DNA of 54,512 bases from Mediterraneibacter agrestimuris (GCF_943193195.1 NZ_CALPDG010000024.1:1-54512), one strand, 5' to 3'. Counted from the stretch's first letter, positions 10,861 to 22,348 are shown. The notes: generated by a model from the letters alone, not told the origin. Translations and numbers: made by a program.

Positions 10861-12699
10861 TTATTCTACTGTGACCGATTTTGCCAGATTCCTTGGCTTA
10901 TCAATATCACAGCCGCGATTCAGTGCAACATAATAGGCAAAAAGCTGCAAAGGAATCACTCCGAGAACCGGCTGCAAAAGGGAATGGGTCTTTGGTATCA
11001 CAAACATTTCGGATGCCTGACTGCTAATCAGCTCTGCTGTCTGATCTGTCGTCATTGCGATTACTTCTGCTCCTCTGGATTTTACTTCAACAATATTGGA
11101 CAAGGATTTTTCCACCAGCGGCTCATAGGTTGCCATAGCAACCACCAGTGTTCCCGGTTCTATCAGAGAAATCGTTCCATGTTTCAGTTCTCCTGCCGCA
11201 TAGGATTCTGAATGAATATAAGAAATCTCTTTCAGTTTTAGAGAGCCCTCCAAACCCAGTGCATAGTCCAGATTACGACCAATATAGAAAACACTGTTAT
11301 GGTTGAAATATCTGGATGCCGCTTTCTGATAAAGATCCAGATCATTCATAACAACACTTATCTTTTCAGGTAAATCTTGAAGCTCCCTGATAATTGCCGC
11401 ATATTCTTCCTGCTCCATCCTGTTTAACTGTTTTGCAAGATAAACTCCCAACATGAGCAAAAGTGCCATCTGCGTGGTATACGCTTTGGTAGTTGCTACC
11501 GCAATTTCCGGTCCTGCCCATGTATAAAGTACATAATCCGATTCTCTTGCTATGGAGCTTCCCATCACATTTACGATTGACAGGACTTTGGAACCTTTTC
11601 GCTTTGCTTCCCGAAGTGCCGCCATAGAATCCAGTGTTTCCCCTGACTGGCTGATTACAATTACAAGTGCCGATTCTCCAAGTAACGGTTCGCTGTATCT
11701 GAACTCTGATGCAAGACAGGCTTCTACCGGAATGTGCAGAAGTCTCTCTAATGCATACTTTCCTACCATGCCTACATGATATGCAGAACCACATGCAACA
11801 ATATAGATTCTGGAAATATTCTTCATCAACTCTTTTGCATCGTTCAGTTCCTCCAGAACAATTTCTCCATCTGAAAGTCTCGGAGAGATTGTTTTACGTA
11901 CTGCTTCCGGCTGTTCCATAATCTCTTTCAACATGAAATGTGCATATCCGCCTTTTTCTGCTGCGGAAACATCCCACTCAATCAAATGTTTTTCTTTTTC
12001 CAGCAGAAATCTGTCTCTGTCAAAGATCTGAACATCATCTGCCGTAATGACTGCCACTTCATCATCTTCCATATAAGTAACTGTCCTTGTATGTGCAAGA
12101 AGTGCAGTAACATCAGAGGCAATGTAATTTCCCTCCTGACCGTAACCAATCAGCAGAGGGGCGTCTTTTCTTGCTGCAACCATCTGTCCCGGAAAATCAG
12201 AACAGAGAATGCCCATAGCATAAGCACCTTTGATACGATTTAAAACCGCATACACTGCATCCATCAGATTGGATTTCTTCCTATAATAATATTCCAGTAA
12301 CTGGACGATTACCTCCGTATCCGTATCAGAAGAAAAAACGACTCCTTTACGGATAAGAGAGTTTTTGATCTCCAGATAATTTTCTATGATGCCATTATGG
12401 ACAACCGCAATCTTTCCTTCCTGCCCAACATGGGGATGTGCATTTGTATCATTTGGTTCCCCATGGGTTGCCCATCTGGTGTGACCAATGCCGATATTCC
12501 CCGACAAAGGATTTTGAGAGTCCAGCAATTCCCGCAGAACAGACAGACGTCCTTTGCTCTTTTTTACCTGTAATCTCCCATCCGCTGATACGACCGCAAC
12601 TCCTGCTGAATCATATCCTCTGTATTCCAGTCGTTCCAGACCATCAAGCAATATCGGAACAGCTTCTGTCTTTCCTGCAAATCCAATAATTCCACACAT
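10861..12699 (-). CDS. glmS: Glutamine-fructose-6-phosphate aminotransferase (isomerizing)
   Basis: The 612-residue protein makes glucosamine-6-phosphate, the entry step to UDP-GlcNAc and peptidoglycan. 'MCGIIGFAG' exposes the catalytic Cys as N-terminal residue. The class II glutaminase domain spans ~1-225, and two SIS domains follow ('VACGSAYHVG', 'ISQSGETLDSMAA'). The C-terminus ends in the conserved '...LAKSVTVE'. The gene is only 27 nt downstream of pyrG, so there is no room for the glmS ribozyme that controls this gene in many Firmicutes. Control is therefore presumably from the operon leader. Confidence 0.97.
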   Translation of the reverse strand: MCGIIGFAGKTEAVPILLDGLERLEYRGYDSAGVAVVSADGRLQVKKSKGRLSVLRELLDSQNPLSGNIGIGHTRWATHGEPNDTNAHPHVGQEGKIAVVHNGIIENYLEIKNSLIRKGVVFSSDTDTEVIVQLLEYYYRKKSNLMDAVYAVLNRIKGAYAMGILCSDFPGQMVAARKDAPLLIGYGQEGNYIASDVTALLAHTRTVTYMEDDEVAVITADDVQIFDRDRFLLEKEKHLIEWDVSAAEKGGYAHFMLKEIMEQPEAVRKTISPRLSDGEIVLEELNDAKELMKNISRIYIVACGSAYHVGMVGKYALERLLHIPVEACLASEFRYSEPLLGESALVIVISQSGETLDSMAALREAKRKGSKVLSIVNVMGSSIARESDYVLYTWAGPEIAVATTKAYTTQMALLLMLGVYLAKQLNRMEQEEYAAIIRELQDLPEKISVVMNDLDLYQKAASRYFNHNSVFYIGRNLDYALGLEGSLKLKEISYIHSESYAAGELKHGTISLIEPGTLVVAMATYEPLVEKSLSNIVEVKSRGAEVIAMTTDQTAELISSQASEMFVIPKTHSLLQPVLGVIPLQLFAYYVALNRGCDIDKPRNLAKSVTVE

Positions 12700-12726
12700 T
12701 TTTTCTACTCCTCTTTTCGTTTCGAC

Positions 12727-14340
<1,614 letters not shown>

Positions 14341-14348
14341 TCACTTCC

Positions 14349-15890
14349 TTACTCAAACTCCACCGTTGCCGGCGGTTTGCTTGTAATATCGTAGAGAACA
14401 CGGTTTACATGGGAAACCTCATTCACAATACGGCCTGACACCTTATCCAGCACCTCATATGGAATCCTTGACCAGTCTGCAGTCATAAAATCCTCTGTTG
14501 TCACACTTCTGAGTGCAACTGCCCAGTCATAAGTACGTCCATCTCCCATGACACCTACAGACTTCATATTTGTAAGCACTGCAAAGTATTGATTCATCTG
14601 CATTTCCAGCTTTGCTTTTGCAATTTCCTCACGGAAAATGGCATCTGCCTCTCTTAAGATATCCAGCTTTTCTTTTGTAATTTCTCCTATCACACGGATT
14701 GCAAGTCCGGGACCTGGAAACGGCTGGCGCATAACCATATATTCCGGAAGCCCAAGCTGTCTTCCCAGTTCTCTTACTTCATCCTTGAACAGCAAACGCA
14801 ATGGTTCAATAATCTCTTTAAAATCAACAAAATCCGGCAGGCCGCCCACATTGTGATGGCTCTTTATGGTTTCTGCATTTTCTTTGCCGGATTCAATCAC
14901 ATCCGGATAAATAGTTCCCTGTGCCAGATAGTCCGTCCTGCCAATTTTTTTGCCTTCTTCCTCAAATACACGGATAAATTCTTCTCCGATGATCTTACGT
15001 TTCTGTTCCGGTTCTGTGATCCCTTCCAGTTTTTTTAGAAAGCGTTCTCCGGCATTCACACGGATCAGGTTGATATTCCATTTTTCAAATGCTTTTTCTA
15101 CTTCATCACCTTCGTCTTTTCTCAGAAGGCCGTGATCCACAAAAACACAGGTGAGCTGTGAACCCGCTGCTTCCGCAAACAGGGCTGCACACACAGAGGA
15201 ATCCACGCCTCCCGATAGAGCCAAAAGCACCTTATCATTCCCTACTTTGCTTCTGATTTCTTCGATACAGCGATACATATAGCTTTCCATCGTCCAGTCA
15301 CCCACTGCACCACAGACTTTATATAAAAAGTTTCGGATCATGGTAGTTCCATTTTCTGTATGATTTACTTCCGGATGGAACTGTACACCATAATATTTTC
15401 TGTTTTCATCACAAATGGCTACATTCGGGCATTTCCCGCTACGGGCAACCAGCCTAAATCCGTCGGGTACTTTCCTCATGTAGTCGCCATGGCTCATCCA
15501 TGAAATACTCTCCTCATCCAGTCCGTCAAACAGCAGACAGGAATTATCATAGAAAGTAAGTGTTTTTCCATACTCTCTGGCGTTTTCATTTTCTGCTGCC
15601 GTAACCATTCCTCCAAGATGATGGGCAAGGAGCTGACATCCATAGCAGATACCAAGAATCGGTATTCCAAGCTCAAAAATACCTTCTGCCGGATGATAAG
15701 AATTTTCTTTATATACACTGTCCGGTCCTCCAGTGAAGATAATGCCAATGGGGTCAAATGCCCGAATCTCAGAAAGGGTCATGGTATAAGGCTTAACCTC
15801 ACAATAGACGCTGCATTCCCTCACCCTCCTGGCAATCAACTGGTCATACTGACCGCCAAAATTCAAAATTAGTACTTTCTGATTCTGCAT
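14349..15890 (-). CDS. guaA: GMP synthase (glutamine-hydrolysing)
   Basis: 513 residues from the ATG at 15890, which follows AGGAGAAAAGGAAAG. The frame stays open upstream, but that part overlaps purA and lacks the usual N-terminus. The product aminates XMP to GMP. The class I glutaminase domain is N-terminal ('[18 protein letters not shown]', nucleophile in 'ILGICYGCQ', '[10 protein letters not shown]'). The PP-loop ATPase follows ('[19 protein letters not shown]'), then the dimerisation domain with '[11 protein letters not shown]'. The gene lies between purA and pyrG. Confidence 0.97.
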   Translation of the reverse strand: MQNQKVLILNFGGQYDQLIARRVRECSVYCEVKPYTMTLSEIRAFDPIGIIFTGGPDSVYKENSYHPAEGIFELGIPILGICYGCQLLAHHLGGMVTAAENENAREYGKTLTFYDNSCLLFDGLDEESISWMSHGDYMRKVPDGFRLVARSGKCPNVAICDENRKYYGVQFHPEVNHTENGTTMIRNFLYKVCGAVGDWTMESYMYRCIEEIRSKVGNDKVLLALSGGVDSSVCAALFAEAAGSQLTCVFVDHGLLRKDEGDEVEKAFEKWNINLIRVNAGERFLKKLEGITEPEQKRKIIGEEFIRVFEEEGKKIGRTDYLAQGTIYPDVIESGKENAETIKSHHNVGGLPDFVDFKEIIEPLRLLFKDEVRELGRQLGLPEYMVMRQPFPGPGLAIRVIGEITKEKLDILREADAIFREEIAKAKLEMQMNQYFAVLTNMKSVGVMGDGRTYDWAVALRSVTTEDFMTADWSRIPYEVLDKVSGRIVNEVSHVNRVLYDITSKPPATVEFE

Positions 15891-15903
15891 CTTTCCTTTT
15901 CTC

Positions 15904-17181
15904 CTAAAACATTGTGATATAGGCATCACGTTCGGCGCCGACAGACACATACTTAATCGGGCACTCGATTTCCTTTTCAATATAACGGATATACTCCAAT
16001 GCCGCTTTGGGAAGATCATCTACTGTTCTGCATCCGCTGATATCACACTGAAATCCCGGAAGATATTCATAGATCGGTTTTGCACATTTAAGTTCTTCGA
16101 TACCGGATGGAAATGTGTCTACTCTGTTTCCATCAATCTCATACGCTGTACATACCGGGATTTTTTCCATATAAGAAAGCACATCCAGCTTTGTAAGCGC
16201 CACATAGCTGCAGCCCTGCATCTTTGTCCCATATCTGGAAGCAACCACATCAAAGCCTCCGACTCTTCTCGGTCTTCCGGTTGCTGCACCATATTCGCCC
16301 CCTGCCGCACGAAGCTGCTCCGCTTCCTCTCCAAACAGTTCACAGGTAAAAGGTCCTTCTCCCACGCAGCTTGAGTATGCTTTCATAATACCGATGCTTT
16401 CATCCAGTTTTGCAAAAGGTACGCCAGCTCCGATTGGCGCATAAGAAGCAAGGGTTGTGGATGCAGAGGTATATGGATAAATGCCAAAGTCTATATCCCT
16501 GAGTGCCCCAAGCTGTGCTTCAAACAGAATGGATTTTCTCTCTTCAATAGCGTCTCCAAGGTATTCCGTCGTATCACAGATAAAAGGAACAAAGAACTCT
16601 CCGTATTCTTTTAACCACTGAAACATTTCATCTGCCAGCACTGGTGCATGACCATATCCATTTTCCACAGTCAGGTTCTTCCATTCCACAAGACCACCAA
16701 GGCGTTCCTTTAATGCTTCCAGATGGAGCAAATCACCCATACGCAGTGCTTTTTTCATATATTTGTCTGCATATACCGGAGATATACCTCTTCTGGTAGA
16801 TCCAAATTTCTTATCTAACAGTCGGTCTTCCTCCAGACAATCCATCAGCTTATGATATGGCATACAGATGGTTGCCCTGTCACTGATCTTTAAATGTTCC
16901 GGCGTTACTTCCACACCTTTTTCTGCCAGTTTCTGCACTTCCCCGTACAAATGTTCCAGGTCAATCACAATGCCCGGTCCCAGAATATTGACCGTATCTT
17001 CATGGCAGATTCCGGACGGCATCAGATTCATGACAAATTTTCCTTTTTCATTGATCACGGTATGACCCGCATTATTTCCGCCCTGATAACGGACAACAAT
17101 ATCATAGTTTTCGCTGAGAAGATCTACCATACGGCCTTTTCCTTCATCGCCCCAGTTTGTTCCAACAATTGATGTAAGCAT
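15904..17181 (-). CDS. purA: Adenylosuccinate synthetase
   Basis: About 425 residues; GTP-dependent condensation of IMP with aspartate, first step to AMP. '[18 protein letters not shown]' and '[11 protein letters not shown]' near the N-terminus are the catalytic and GTP-binding segments; '[14 protein letters not shown]' also fits. Two ATGs lie six bases apart. The second (17181) is placed correctly after GGAAGG and gives the family N-terminus. It sits between purB and guaA, so both branches from IMP, to AMP and to GMP, are encoded side by side. The IMP dehydrogenase gene is not in the window. Confidence 0.96.
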   Translation of the reverse strand: MLTSIVGTNWGDEGKGRMVDLLSENYDIVVRYQGGNNAGHTVINEKGKFVMNLMPSGICHEDTVNILGPGIVIDLEHLYGEVQKLAEKGVEVTPEHLKISDRATICMPYHKLMDCLEEDRLLDKKFGSTRRGISPVYADKYMKKALRMGDLLHLEALKERLGGLVEWKNLTVENGYGHAPVLADEMFQWLKEYGEFFVPFICDTTEYLGDAIEERKSILFEAQLGALRDIDFGIYPYTSASTTLASYAPIGAGVPFAKLDESIGIMKAYSSCVGEGPFTCELFGEEAEQLRAAGGEYGAATGRPRRVGGFDVVASRYGTKMQGCSYVALTKLDVLSYMEKIPVCTAYEIDGNRVDTFPSGIEELKCAKPIYEYLPGFQCDISGCRTVDDLPKAALEYIRYIEKEIECPIKYVSVGAERDAYITMF

Positions 17182-17196
17182 ATGCATTCCTTCCTT

Positions 17197-18633
17197 TCAG
17201 ACATTCACTTGCGCTTCCACGTTCACACGCTGCTTATTTTTTTCCAGTAATGGTTTCACGGTTTCTGTTACAAACTTCTCGCACTGATATTCTGCCATTC
17301 CGGTGAACTTCACCGGGTCAAGCAAAACTTCCAGTTCCATGGCAGAAAGTCCAAAGCTATCGTCATTTTTGATACGTTCTATTAAATCATTTTCATTTCC
17401 ATAGAGTTTTACCTGTTCCGCTGCCATAATAGAATGTTTACGGATTGCTTCATGAAGTTCCTGTCTGTCCCCATCTTTGGTTTTTACACAATACATCAGG
17501 ATATTTTCCGTCGCCATAAATGGAAGTTCTGCATCCAGATGCTTCTTAATAACTGCCGGATAGACCTTCAGCCCCCTGATTACATTGATATACAGATTTA
17601 AAATGGCATCTGTGGCCAGAAATGCTTCCGGTACAGCCAGGCGCTTATTTGCGGAATCATCCAATGTGCGTTCAAACCACTGTGAAGCTGCTGTAATAGC
17701 AGTATTTTGTAAATCACAAATCACGAAACGAGCCAGTGATGCAATACGTTCGCTTCTCATTGGATTTCTTTTATATGCCATGGCAGAAGAACCGATCTGT
17801 TTTTCCTCAAATGGTTCATCCACCTCTTTTAAGTGGCTGAGTAAACGGATATCACTGGAGAATTTTGATGCACTCTGTGCAATTCCGGACAATACCTGTA
17901 AAACCGCAAAATCAGCTTTTCGTGTATAGGTCTGTCCACTGACACTCTGACACTTTGAAAAGCCGATTTTTTCTGCGATTTTCTGCTCCAGCTGTTCCAC
18001 CTTTGTTTCTTCCCCATCGAACAGTTCCAAAAAGCTGGCACCTGTCCCGGTGGTTCCTTTACAGCCAAGGAGTTTTAAGTTATTCAGTTGAAAATCAAGC
18101 TGTTCGATATCAAACAGCAGATCATTCATCCAAAGACAGGCTCTTTTTCCTACCGTTGTTGGCTGAGCTGCCTGAAAATGAGTATATGCAAGAGTTGGTA
18201 ATGCCTTATATTCCATGGCAAATTCGCTAAGGGCTTCTATGGCATTTAACAAAAGATTTCTAATCTGTAAGAGCGCACTTTGCATGAGGATAATATCCGT
18301 ATTATCCCCCACATAACAGGAAGTTGCTCCTAAATGTATGATTCCCGCCGCTTCAGGACAGGCATCCCCGAAGGTATGGACATGTGCCATCACGTCATGA
18401 CGAAGCTCATTTTCGTATTGTCTTGCTTTTTCATAATCAATGTTGTCAATCTGAGCTTTCATTTCCTCAATCTGCTCATCAGAGATAGGAAGTCCCAGTT
18501 CCTTTTCACTTTCCGCAAGTGCCACCCAGAGTTTTCTCCATGTGGAAAATTTTCTATCATTGGAAAATATACTCTGCATTTCTTTACTTGCATAACGTTC
18601 ACATAAAGGTGATTGATAAATATCTGTTCTCAT
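17197..18633 (-). CDS. purB: Adenylosuccinate lyase
   Basis: 478 residues, fumarase/aspartase superfamily. It acts twice in purine synthesis: SAICAR to AICAR, and adenylosuccinate to AMP. 'HDVMAHVHTFGDACPEAAG', 'IHLGATSCYVGDNTD' and the signature loop 'GSSAMAYKRNPMRSERI' with the catalytic Ser are present. The gene starts 5 nt after purC and ends 15 nt before purA, grouping the enzyme with its substrates' producers. Confidence 0.97.
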   Translation of the reverse strand: MRTDIYQSPLCERYASKEMQSIFSNDRKFSTWRKLWVALAESEKELGLPISDEQIEEMKAQIDNIDYEKARQYENELRHDVMAHVHTFGDACPEAAGIIHLGATSCYVGDNTDIILMQSALLQIRNLLLNAIEALSEFAMEYKALPTLAYTHFQAAQPTTVGKRACLWMNDLLFDIEQLDFQLNNLKLLGCKGTTGTGASFLELFDGEETKVEQLEQKIAEKIGFSKCQSVSGQTYTRKADFAVLQVLSGIAQSASKFSSDIRLLSHLKEVDEPFEEKQIGSSAMAYKRNPMRSERIASLARFVICDLQNTAITAASQWFERTLDDSANKRLAVPEAFLATDAILNLYINVIRGLKVYPAVIKKHLDAELPFMATENILMYCVKTKDGDRQELHEAIRKHSIMAAEQVKLYGNENDLIERIKNDDSFGLSAMELEVLLDPVKFTGMAEYQCEKFVTETVKPLLEKNKQRVNVEAQVNV

Positions 18634-18638
18634 AAAAT

Positions 18639-19358
18639 CTATTTACTCTCCATTTCTAATCCTAATCGTTTTGCCACCTGAATATACGCATCCTCTACGC
18701 CTCCTAAATCCCTGCGGAAACGATCTTTATCCATTTTTTCTCCACTTTCCACATCCCATAAGCGGCAAGTATCCGGAGAAATCTCATCTGCAAGAATGAT
18801 CTTGCCATGAAAACGGCCAAACTCTATCTTGAAATCAATCAGACGAAGGCCTGCTTTTAAATATTCCACTTTCAGAATTTCGTTAATTTTAAATGCATAA
18901 TCCTTTATCGTTTTGATCTCACTTGCAGTCGCAAGCTGTAATGCTTTTGCAAAATGGGAATTGATCAGCGGATCTCCCAGTTCATCATTCTTATAAGAAA
19001 ATTCAATCGTCGGCTCAGCAAGTACCGTTCCCTCTTCCACACCCAATCTTTTAGAAAAACTGCCGGCAGCCACGTTTCGCACAATTACTTCCAACGGAAC
19101 AATCTCCACCCTGCGCACTGCGGTTTCTCTGTCATTTAATTCCTGAATAAAATGAGTCGGCACACCTTCTGCTTCAATTTTCTGAAACAACAGATTGGTC
19201 ATACGGTTATTGATCGCACCTTTCCCAACGATTGTTCCCTTCTTCAAGCCATTAAAGGCAGTTGCATCATCTTTATAAGAAACAATCAGGACATCCGGAT
19301 CATCCGTTAAGAAAACCTTTTTTGCTTTTCCTTCATATAATTGTTCACACTTTTGCAT
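18639..19358 (-). CDS. purC: SAICAR synthetase
   Basis: 239 residues, typical length. It ligates aspartate to CAIR with ATP. '[20 protein letters not shown]' and '[16 protein letters not shown]' form the N-terminal ATP-binding part; '[17 protein letters not shown]' and '[10 protein letters not shown]' are conserved family segments. The start follows GGAGGAAGAATGAA. It is the first gene of the 12-gene operon. Its leader carries a promoter, an ANTAR-type hairpin and a terminator within about 140 nt. Confidence 0.97.
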   Translation of the reverse strand: MQKCEQLYEGKAKKVFLTDDPDVLIVSYKDDATAFNGLKKGTIVGKGAINNRMTNLLFQKIEAEGVPTHFIQELNDRETAVRRVEIVPLEVIVRNVAAGSFSKRLGVEEGTVLAEPTIEFSYKNDELGDPLINSHFAKALQLATASEIKTIKDYAFKINEILKVEYLKAGLRLIDFKIEFGRFHGKIILADEISPDTCRLWDVESGEKMDKDRFRRDLGGVEDAYIQVAKRLGLEMESK

Positions 19359-19402
19359 TTCATTCTTCCTCCAATAAAGTCATTTCCTGCATTTTTGAAC
19401 GC

Positions 19403-19458
19403 AAAAAAGGCAAAAGCGCCTTTAAGTTCATTTTAAACTTAAAGACGCCTTTGCCTTT
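19403..19458 (-). terminator. Leader terminator (attenuator) of the purC operon
   Basis: A 23-bp stem (19436-19458 with 19406-19428; two G-U pairs, no mismatch) with a 7-nt loop is followed by a U-run, giving a strong intrinsic terminator. It lies downstream of the purC promoter, not between the Rrf2 gene and that promoter, so it acts on the purC transcript and not as the Rrf2 terminator. Its 5' arm contains the ANTAR hairpin sequence, making the two folds mutually exclusive. Confidence 0.9.
19441..19458 (-). promoter_or_regulatory. ANTAR-type hexaloop hairpin, purC leader
   Basis: AAAGGC-AAAGGC-GUCUUU: 6-bp stem (one G-U) closed by C-G, with hexaloop AAAGGC carrying A at position 1 and G at position 4, the hallmark of RNA bound by ANTAR antiterminators such as EutV and NasR. 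It starts about 3-4 nt from the predicted RNA 5' end. Binding would hold the 5' arm of the terminator and permit read-through. The binder is inferred to be the ANTAR protein encoded at 47309-47893. Confidence 0.7.
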
Positions 19459-19467
19459 ACGCACGCT

Positions 19468-19496
19468 ATTTTACCTCTTAAATTTTATCTTGTCAA
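19468..19496 (-). promoter_or_regulatory. Promoter of the purC operon
   Basis: TTGACA (19491-19496), 17-nt spacer, TAAAAT (19468-19473); predicted start near 19461. The -10 box is 9 nt from the ANTAR hairpin, the same geometry as in the glnN and MATE leaders. Confidence 0.85.
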
Positions 19497-19530
19497 TCCA
19501 TTTTATCTAAAAATCCCTACTTTCATCGAT

Positions 19531-19932
19531 CTATTTCATTAGATCCAAAAGAGTAATATTATCAAAATAATGATTTACCATATGATGAAATTCTTTCCAC
19601 ATCGGCAATGTTTTACATGTATCTGCACGTTTACAGGTTTTTGCATTACATTCCAGACATGCAACCGGAACCAGTTCCCCTTCTGCAAGTCTTAATATAT
19701 CTCCAACCCTATAATCTTTTGGTTCCCTTGCCAGACGGTATCCGCCGCCTTTCCCCTGTACCCCTTCCACATAATGGTTCTTAGAAAGTACAGGCATAAT
19801 TCTCTCGATATATTTTAAAGACAGCTCCTGTCGATGGGCAACTGTCTTCATTGCTATATAACCTTCATTCTGATTTTCTGCAAGATCAAGCAATACACGC
19901 AAAGCATATCTTCCCCTTGTTGAGATCATCAT
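19531..19932 (-). CDS. Rrf2-family transcriptional regulator (IscR/CymR-like)
   Basis: About 133 residues. The N-terminal winged helix ('STRGRYALRVLLDLAENQ', 'LSLKYIERIMPVL', 'VQGKGGGYRLAREPKDY') is typical of Rrf2 proteins. A cysteine cluster 'CLECNAKTCKRADTC' near residue 91 resembles the Fe-S ligands of IscR, so it may sense Fe-S status instead of acting like cluster-free CymR. Start at 19932 follows GAAGGA; an adjacent ATG (19929) is equally possible. It lies 19 nt downstream of cysK. CymR-type proteins control sulfur genes and can bind CysK. Likely targets are the two inverted repeats at the metY promoter, which makes a feedback loop; this is inference. Confidence 0.88.
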   Translation of the reverse strand: MMISTRGRYALRVLLDLAENQNEGYIAMKTVAHRQELSLKYIERIMPVLSKNHYVEGVQGKGGGYRLAREPKDYRVGDILRLAEGELVPVACLECNAKTCKRADTCKTLPMWKEFHHMVNHYFDNITLLDLMK

Positions 19933-19951
19933 TCCTTTGTTCCTTCTTTCC

Positions 19952-20884
19952 TTATTCTGCAAATAGAGGTGTTGATAAATATCTATCTCCTGTATCCGGC
20001 ATCAATACAACAATTGTTTTTCCTTTATTTTCGGCTCTTTTGGCAAGCTGGATTGCCGCCCATAAGGCTGCTCCGGAAGAAATGCCTACAAGCACCCCTT
20101 CTCTATGCCCCATGAGTTTTCCGGTTGCAAAAGCATCTTCATTCTCTACCGTAATAACCTCATCATAAATGGAAGTATTTAATATATCCGGAACAAATCC
20201 TGCTCCAATGCCCTGTATTTTATGCGAACCGGCAATGCCTGTAGAAAGCACTGCTGAAGATGCCGGCTCAACAGCCACAATCTTAATATCCGGATTTTGT
20301 GCTTTCAGATATTCACCAACACCCGTCACTGTACCTCCGGTACCTACGCCTGCTACAAAGATATCCACATTACCATCTGTATCCTCATATATTTCAGGGC
20401 CTGTACTCTCCCTATGGGCTTTGGGATTTGCAGGATTCACAAATTGTCCGGGAACAAAACTATTCGGTATTTCATTGGCCAGCTCTTCTGCTTTCGCAAT
20501 GGCTCCCTTCATGCCTTTCGCCCCTTCACTAAGCACAAGTTCCGCTCCGTATGCTTTCATAAGCTGACGTCGCTCTACGGACATGGTATCAGGCATTACA
20601 AGAATCATGCGATACCCTCTGGCAGCTGCAACAGAAGCGAGACCAATACCTGTATTGCCGGAAGTTGGCTCAATAATTACTGTATCAGGTTTTAATCCGC
20701 CTGTACTCTCAGCGTCATCCAGTATTGCTTTTGCCACACGATCTTTTACCGAGCCAGCTGGATTAAAGTATTCCAGCTTGGCTAAAATTTTTGCCTGCAA
20801 CTCATATTCTTTTTCAATATGAGTGAGTTCCAAAAGTGGTGTCTTTCCAATCAGCTGCTCTGCCGAAGTATATACTCTTGACAT
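19952..20884 (-). CDS. cysK: Cysteine synthase (O-acetylserine sulfhydrylase)
   Basis: 310 residues. PLP-dependent; makes cysteine from O-acetylserine and sulfide. The PLP lysine is in '[14 protein letters not shown]', the substrate loop is '[13 protein letters not shown]', and the phosphate-binding loop is '[12 protein letters not shown]'. The ATG at 20884 follows AAAGGAGAG at 8 nt; a GTG three codons earlier overlaps that site. It is 19 nt downstream of metY and upstream of the Rrf2 gene, forming a compact sulfur-assimilation operon. Confidence 0.95.
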   Translation of the reverse strand: MSRVYTSAEQLIGKTPLLELTHIEKEYELQAKILAKLEYFNPAGSVKDRVAKAILDDAESTGGLKPDTVIIEPTSGNTGIGLASVAAARGYRMILVMPDTMSVERRQLMKAYGAELVLSEGAKGMKGAIAKAEELANEIPNSFVPGQFVNPANPKAHRESTGPEIYEDTDGNVDIFVAGVGTGGTVTGVGEYLKAQNPDIKIVAVEPASSAVLSTGIAGSHKIQGIGAGFVPDILNTSIYDEVITVENEDAFATGKLMGHREGVLVGISSGAALWAAIQLAKRAENKGKTIVVLMPDTGDRYLSTPLFAE

Positions 20885-20903
20885 CTCAAACACTCTCCTT
20901 TAC

Positions 20904-22187
20904 TTATTCTACCGCATCAAACCCATGCTGTAAATCATTGATAATATCTTCTATATGTTCTGTTCCAATAGAAAGCCGGATTGTATTTGGCTTAATTTCC
21001 TGCTCAGCCAGTTCCTCCGGCGAAAGCTGACTGTGTGTTGTAGTCGCAGGATGAATCACAAGACTTTTCACATCAGCTACATTTGCAAGTAATGAAAAAA
21101 TCTGCAGATGATCTATAAACCTGTAAGCCTCTTCCACTCCCCCTTTAATATCAAATGTAAAAATAGATGCTCCACCATTCGGGAAATACTTCTGATAAAG
21201 CGGATAATCAGGATGGGAAGGAAGAGATGGATGGTTCACTCTTTCAACCTGTGGATGAGCGTTTAAAAATTTTACCACCTTCTTCGTATTTTCTGCATGA
21301 CGCTCCAGACGCAGCGACAGTGTTTCGATTCCCTGCAATAAAAAAAACGCTGCAAAAGGAGAAATGGTTGCTCCTGTATCACGAAGCAGAATTGCACGGA
21401 TATAAGTAACGAAGGCTGCTGGCCCTGCAGCTTTTACAAAAGAAACGCCATGATAACTTGGATTCGGTTCAGCGATGGCTGGATACTTACCTGAAGCAGT
21501 CCAATCAAATTTGCCTGAATCTATAATGACCCCACCAAGAGTAGTTCCATGACCTCCAAGAAATTTTGTAGCAGAATGTACCACAATATCAGCCCCATGT
21601 TCAATTGGACGAATAAAATACGGTGTACCAAAGGTATTATCTACCACAAGAGGTAATCCATGTCTATGGGCAAGCGCAGCCAATGCGTCAATATCCGGAA
21701 TATCACTGTTCGGATTGCCAAGCGTTTCTATGTAAATCGCTCTTGTATTTTCCTCAATAGCAGCTTCCACTTCATCAAGATCATGTATATTGACAAAGGA
21801 AGCTGTGATTCCGAACCCCGGAAGTGTATGTGCCAACAGGTTGTAACTGCCGCCATAAATCGTTTTCTGTGCAACAAAGTGTCCACCATTTTGTCCCAGA
21901 GCCTGCAAGGTATATGTAATTGCAGCTGCTCCTGAAGCAAGTGCCAAAGCAGCAACACCACCTTCTAAGGCAGCAACACGCTTTTCCAGAACATCCTGCG
22001 TAGAGTTCGTTAAGCGTCCATAAATATTTCCGGCATCTGTAAGTCCAAAACGTGCTGCCGCATGGGCACAATCGTGAAAAACATAAGAAGTGGTTGCATA
22101 AATAGGCACTGCACGTGCATCCGTAACAGGATCCGGAGCCTCCTGTCCTACATGAAGCTGAAGTGTTTCAAATCTGTATTTTGACAT
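20904..22187 (-). CDS. metY: O-acetylhomoserine sulfhydrylase
   Basis: About 427 residues, Cys/Met-metabolism PLP family. It forms homocysteine from O-acetylhomoserine and sulfide. 'HVGQEAPDPVTDARAVPIY' at the N-terminus, 'TNSTQDVLEKRVAALEGG' and the PLP lysine in 'VVHSATKFLGGHGTTLGG' are family signatures; the length fits MetY, longer than MetB/MetC. The ATG at 22187 follows AAAGGAAC. The 5' leader, about 155 nt, holds a mini-ORF, and the promoter is flanked by inverted repeats. Confidence 0.94.
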   Translation of the reverse strand: MSKYRFETLQLHVGQEAPDPVTDARAVPIYATTSYVFHDCAHAAARFGLTDAGNIYGRLTNSTQDVLEKRVAALEGGVAALALASGAAAITYTLQALGQNGGHFVAQKTIYGGSYNLLAHTLPGFGITASFVNIHDLDEVEAAIEENTRAIYIETLGNPNSDIPDIDALAALAHRHGLPLVVDNTFGTPYFIRPIEHGADIVVHSATKFLGGHGTTLGGVIIDSGKFDWTASGKYPAIAEPNPSYHGVSFVKAAGPAAFVTYIRAILLRDTGATISPFAAFFLLQGIETLSLRLERHAENTKKVVKFLNAHPQVERVNHPSLPSHPDYPLYQKYFPNGGASIFTFDIKGGVEEAYRFIDHLQIFSLLANVADVKSLVIHPATTTHSQLSPEELAEQEIKPNTIRLSIGTEHIEDIINDLQHGFDAVE

Positions 22188-22244
22188 AATATAGTTCCTT
22201 TCGTTTATAAATTTCAATGATTTCAATTAGCTTACTGCGGATTG

Positions 22245-22301
22245 TCACATTCGACCAAAACGAAAGTTTTCTCGTACAAGCTTTTCAAAATAAAATCCCA
22301 T
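22245..22301 (-). CDS. 18-residue leader ORF upstream of metY
   Basis: ATG at 22301 lies 7 nt after AAGGAG and opens an 18-codon frame, MGFYFEKLVRENFRFGRM, ending TGA at 22245-22247, about 57 nt before metY. It lies entirely within the predicted metY transcript. It has no Cys and one internal Met-TGA ending, is rich in Phe and Arg, and has an above-average ribosome binding site. It could be a leader peptide governing metY by translation, or an independent small protein. No terminator hairpin was found between it and metY. Confidence 0.5.
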   Translation of the reverse strand: MGFYFEKLVRENFRFGRM

Positions 22302-22317
22302 AACAAGCTCCTTATTG

Positions 22318-22335
22318 CCTACCGTTCAAGTAGGT
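22318..22335 (-). promoter_or_regulatory. Rrf2-like operator, downstream copy
   Basis: Plus-strand CCTACCGTTCAAGTAGGT contains CCTAC-N7-GTAGG. It shares 13 of 18 positions with a second copy at 22366-22383. It lies about +7 to +24 of the predicted metY transcript, a position suited to repression. Candidate site for the Rrf2 regulator encoded three genes downstream. Confidence 0.6.
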
Positions 22336-22348
22336 TTTTGTTTTCTGT

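Noticed and set aside
12700-12726. glmS ribozyme
   Set aside because: Only 27 nt between pyrG and glmS; the ribozyme core is about 150 nt.
19403-19458. Hairpin taken as the terminator of the Rrf2 gene
   Set aside because: A clear TTGACA-N17-TAAAAT promoter for purC lies between the Rrf2 stop and the hairpin, so the hairpin is in the purC leader. The same logic holds for the glnN and MATE hairpins.
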